Positions 13,442 through 14,426 of a stretch of DNA of 14,426 bases are shown in pieces. Every line of letters begins with the position of its first letter. Position 1 is the stretch's first letter. A model generated the notes under the pieces. That model saw nothing but the letters and a program-made list of their open reading frames with translations. It did not search any database and was not told where the DNA came from. The stretch spans positions 1-14,426 of the forward strand of contig URQU01000042.1 in the NCBI GenBank assembly GCA_900550055.1. Direction: 5' to 3'. The position numbers and the translations under genes are program-made. Origin of the DNA: an uncultured Coriobacteriaceae bacterium (lineage in GTDB: Bacteria > Actinomycetota > Coriobacteriia > Coriobacteriales > Eggerthellaceae).

Positions 13442-13474
13442 AGAAGCGCCGCGGCTTGAAGTCGCGGCGCTTCT
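13442..13474. terminator. Bidirectional hairpin between the M18 gene and purB
   Basis: AGAAGCGCCGCG pairs perfectly with CGCGGCGCTTCT; two further pairs (one G-T) close a 5-nt loop, making a 14-bp stem. The plus side continues GTATTC and the minus side TTGCTGTC, so neither has a clean T-run beyond the TTCT of the stem. It sits between two convergent genes and is the only strong terminator candidate for either. Confidence 0.7.
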
Positions 13475-13497
13475 GTATTCGCTAGTTTGTCGCGAGC

Positions 13498-13519
13498 CGG
13501 ATGCGCATCTGCGCATCCG
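13498..13519. repeat. Near-perfect palindrome just after purB
   Basis: CGGATGCGCA and TGCGCATCCG are perfect inverted copies separated by two bases. The palindrome starts four bases past the purB stop on the minus strand. No T-run follows, so it is not a classical terminator by itself. It may act with the 13442-13474 hairpin or protect the purB 3' end. Confidence 0.6.
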
Positions 13520-13523
13520 CCGT

Positions 13524-14426
13524 TTAGAACTCGAGGCCCTCCAGGCGCTTGAACACCTCGTCCTTGCGGGTCAGGAAGTCCCACGGATCGAAGATCTCGT
13601 CGAGCGTCTCCTTGGACAGCTTGGCCTCGGGATCGGCCTCCAAACGCTCGCGATACGTGGGTCCGTCGATAGCGTTCTGAATGTCCTCCCACACGGCCAT
13701 GGCGTTGCGCTGCACGATGACGTACGCCTCCTCGCGGGTGATACCCGTGTTCACCAGGGCCAGCAGCACCTTGCTGGAGAAGATGAGGCCCTTGGTGCGC
13801 CACACGTTGTGCTCCATCTTCGCCGGATAGGTTTGCAGGCCGTCCAAGATCCACTGCATCTTGGCGAACATGTAGTCCAGCGCGATGAAGCTGTCGGCCA
13901 GCGCCACGCGCTCGGTGCCGGAGTGGCTGATGTCGCGCTCGAACCACAGCGCCACGTTATCGAGCGCTACCTGGGCGTTCGCCTTCACACAGCGCGCAAG
14001 GCCGCACACGCGCTCGGCCGTGATGGGGTTGCGCTTGTGGGGCATTGCCGACGAGCCCTTCTGGCCCTTCTTGAACGGCTCCTCCGCCTCGATGACGTCG
14101 GTCTGCTGCAGCAGGCGCACCTGCATGGCGATGGACTCCAGCGTTGCGGCGGCGCAGGCGAGCGCGCACATGACCTGGGCATGGCGGTCGCGCGCCAGCA
14201 CTTGGGTGGACAGCGGGTCGGGCGTCAGGCCCAGCTTCTCGCAGACGTACTTCTCAACGTAGGGGTCGATGCTGGAGTACGTGCCCACCGCGCCGGAGAT
14301 GGCACCGGTTGCGGCGACCTCGCGAGCCTGCTCCAAGCGGGTCTGCGCGCGCTTGAGCGCCCAAGCCCAGCTGCCGAACTTCATGCCGAACGTCATGGGC
14401 TCGGCGTGGATGCCGTGCGTGCGGCC
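13524..14426 (-). CDS. purB: Adenylosuccinate lyase (5' part outside window)
   Basis: PurB catalyses two fumarate-releasing steps: SAICAR to AICAR in IMP synthesis and adenylosuccinate to AMP. The C-terminal 300 residues are visible. The frame is open to the window edge and enters on GRTHGIHAEPMTFG, the family's THG motif with a catalytic His, so the real start lies outside; roughly 130-170 residues are missing, judging from the usual 430-475 length. The fumarase/aspartase-superfamily signature SSAMPHKRNP, with its mobile-loop catalytic Ser, is intact, as is WFERDISHSGTERVALAD. The protein ends LEGLEF and a TAA. It is also a purine gene, but guaB is 7 kb away with unrelated genes between, so they are not an operon. 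Confidence 0.96.
   Translation of the reverse strand, partial: GRTHGIHAEPMTFGMKFGSWAWALKRAQTRLEQAREVAATGAISGAVGTYSSIDPYVEKYVCEKLGLTPDPLSTQVLARDRHAQVMCALACAAATLESIAMQVRLLQQTDVIEAEEPFKKGQKGSSAMPHKRNPITAERVCGLARCVKANAQVALDNVALWFERDISHSGTERVALADSFIALDYMFAKMQWILDGLQTYPAKMEHNVWRTKGLIFSSKVLLALVNTGITREEAYVIVQRNAMAVWEDIQNAIDGPTYRERLEADPEAKLSKETLDEIFDPWDFLTRKDEVFKRLEGLEF

Noticed and set aside
12802..13947. 381-codon minus-strand frame spanning the M18 gene and purB
   Set aside because: It crosses two certain genes and the terminator between them, with no recognisable domain.
1..14426. CRISPR arrays, insertion sequences, phage genes, toxin-antitoxin pairs, rRNA
   Set aside because: I looked for regularly spaced repeats, transposase or integrase motifs and rRNA landmarks on both strands and saw none.

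Overview
The window is a stretch of high-GC (roughly 60%) chromosome from a Gram-positive-type bacterium. The protein sequences (S11, RpoA, the divergent GuaB, the fused ABC exporter) look to me most like Coriobacteriia (Eggerthella/Adlercreutzia/Slackia-like relatives). That placement is a recollection of family resemblance, not a search result. I see no phage, plasmid, insertion sequence, CRISPR array or other mobile DNA. Nearly everything is housekeeping or common accessory metabolism.

Layout. (1) 1-3500, minus strand: the alpha ribosomal-protein operon in the order infA, rpmJ, rpsM, rpsK, rpsD, rpoA, rplQ. The last gene is cut by the window start. The operon has its own sigma-70-type promoter (TTGACG-16-TATAGT) and a leader of about 260 nt. 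infA starts with TTG and rpsK with GTG. (2) 3541-3814, minus strand: tRNA-Lys(TTT) and tRNA-Gln(TTG), both with encoded CCA, between a near-consensus promoter (TTGACC-17-TAAAAT) and an intrinsic terminator. (3) 3906-5036, plus strand: a divergent LysR-type regulator with two TTGCAAC repeats in its upstream region, a structured 3' untranslated region and an intrinsic terminator. (4) 5081-6729, minus strand: guaB (IMP dehydrogenase of a divergent subtype) as a single-gene unit with its own -10 box, a hairpin at the predicted mRNA 5' end and a strong terminator. (5) 6816-11737, minus strand: a bacterial NSS/SNF sodium symporter gene preceded by a very large fused ABC ATPase-FtsX permease gene. 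A perfect intrinsic terminator lies between them, only 37 nt before the symporter start codon. (6) 11968-13374, plus strand: an M18 aminopeptidase. It converges on purB (13524 to the window end, minus strand, 5' end missing), with a long bidirectional hairpin between them.

Functional themes: translation and transcription (initiation factor 1, ribosomal proteins, RNA polymerase alpha, two tRNAs), purine nucleotide synthesis (GuaB towards GMP, PurB in IMP and AMP synthesis, not adjacent), peptide and amino acid economy (M18 aminopeptidase, NSS symporter), and an envelope ABC system of unknown substrate.

No clearly new multi-gene system is visible. The points most worth a second look are the roughly 670-residue extracytoplasmic region of the ABC protein, with its DLS-type repeats and Gln-rich helical segment; the possible attenuator before the symporter gene; the structured lysR 3' region; the Ser-to-Arg change in GuaB's phosphate-binding loop; and the free-standing alpha operon with its long leader.
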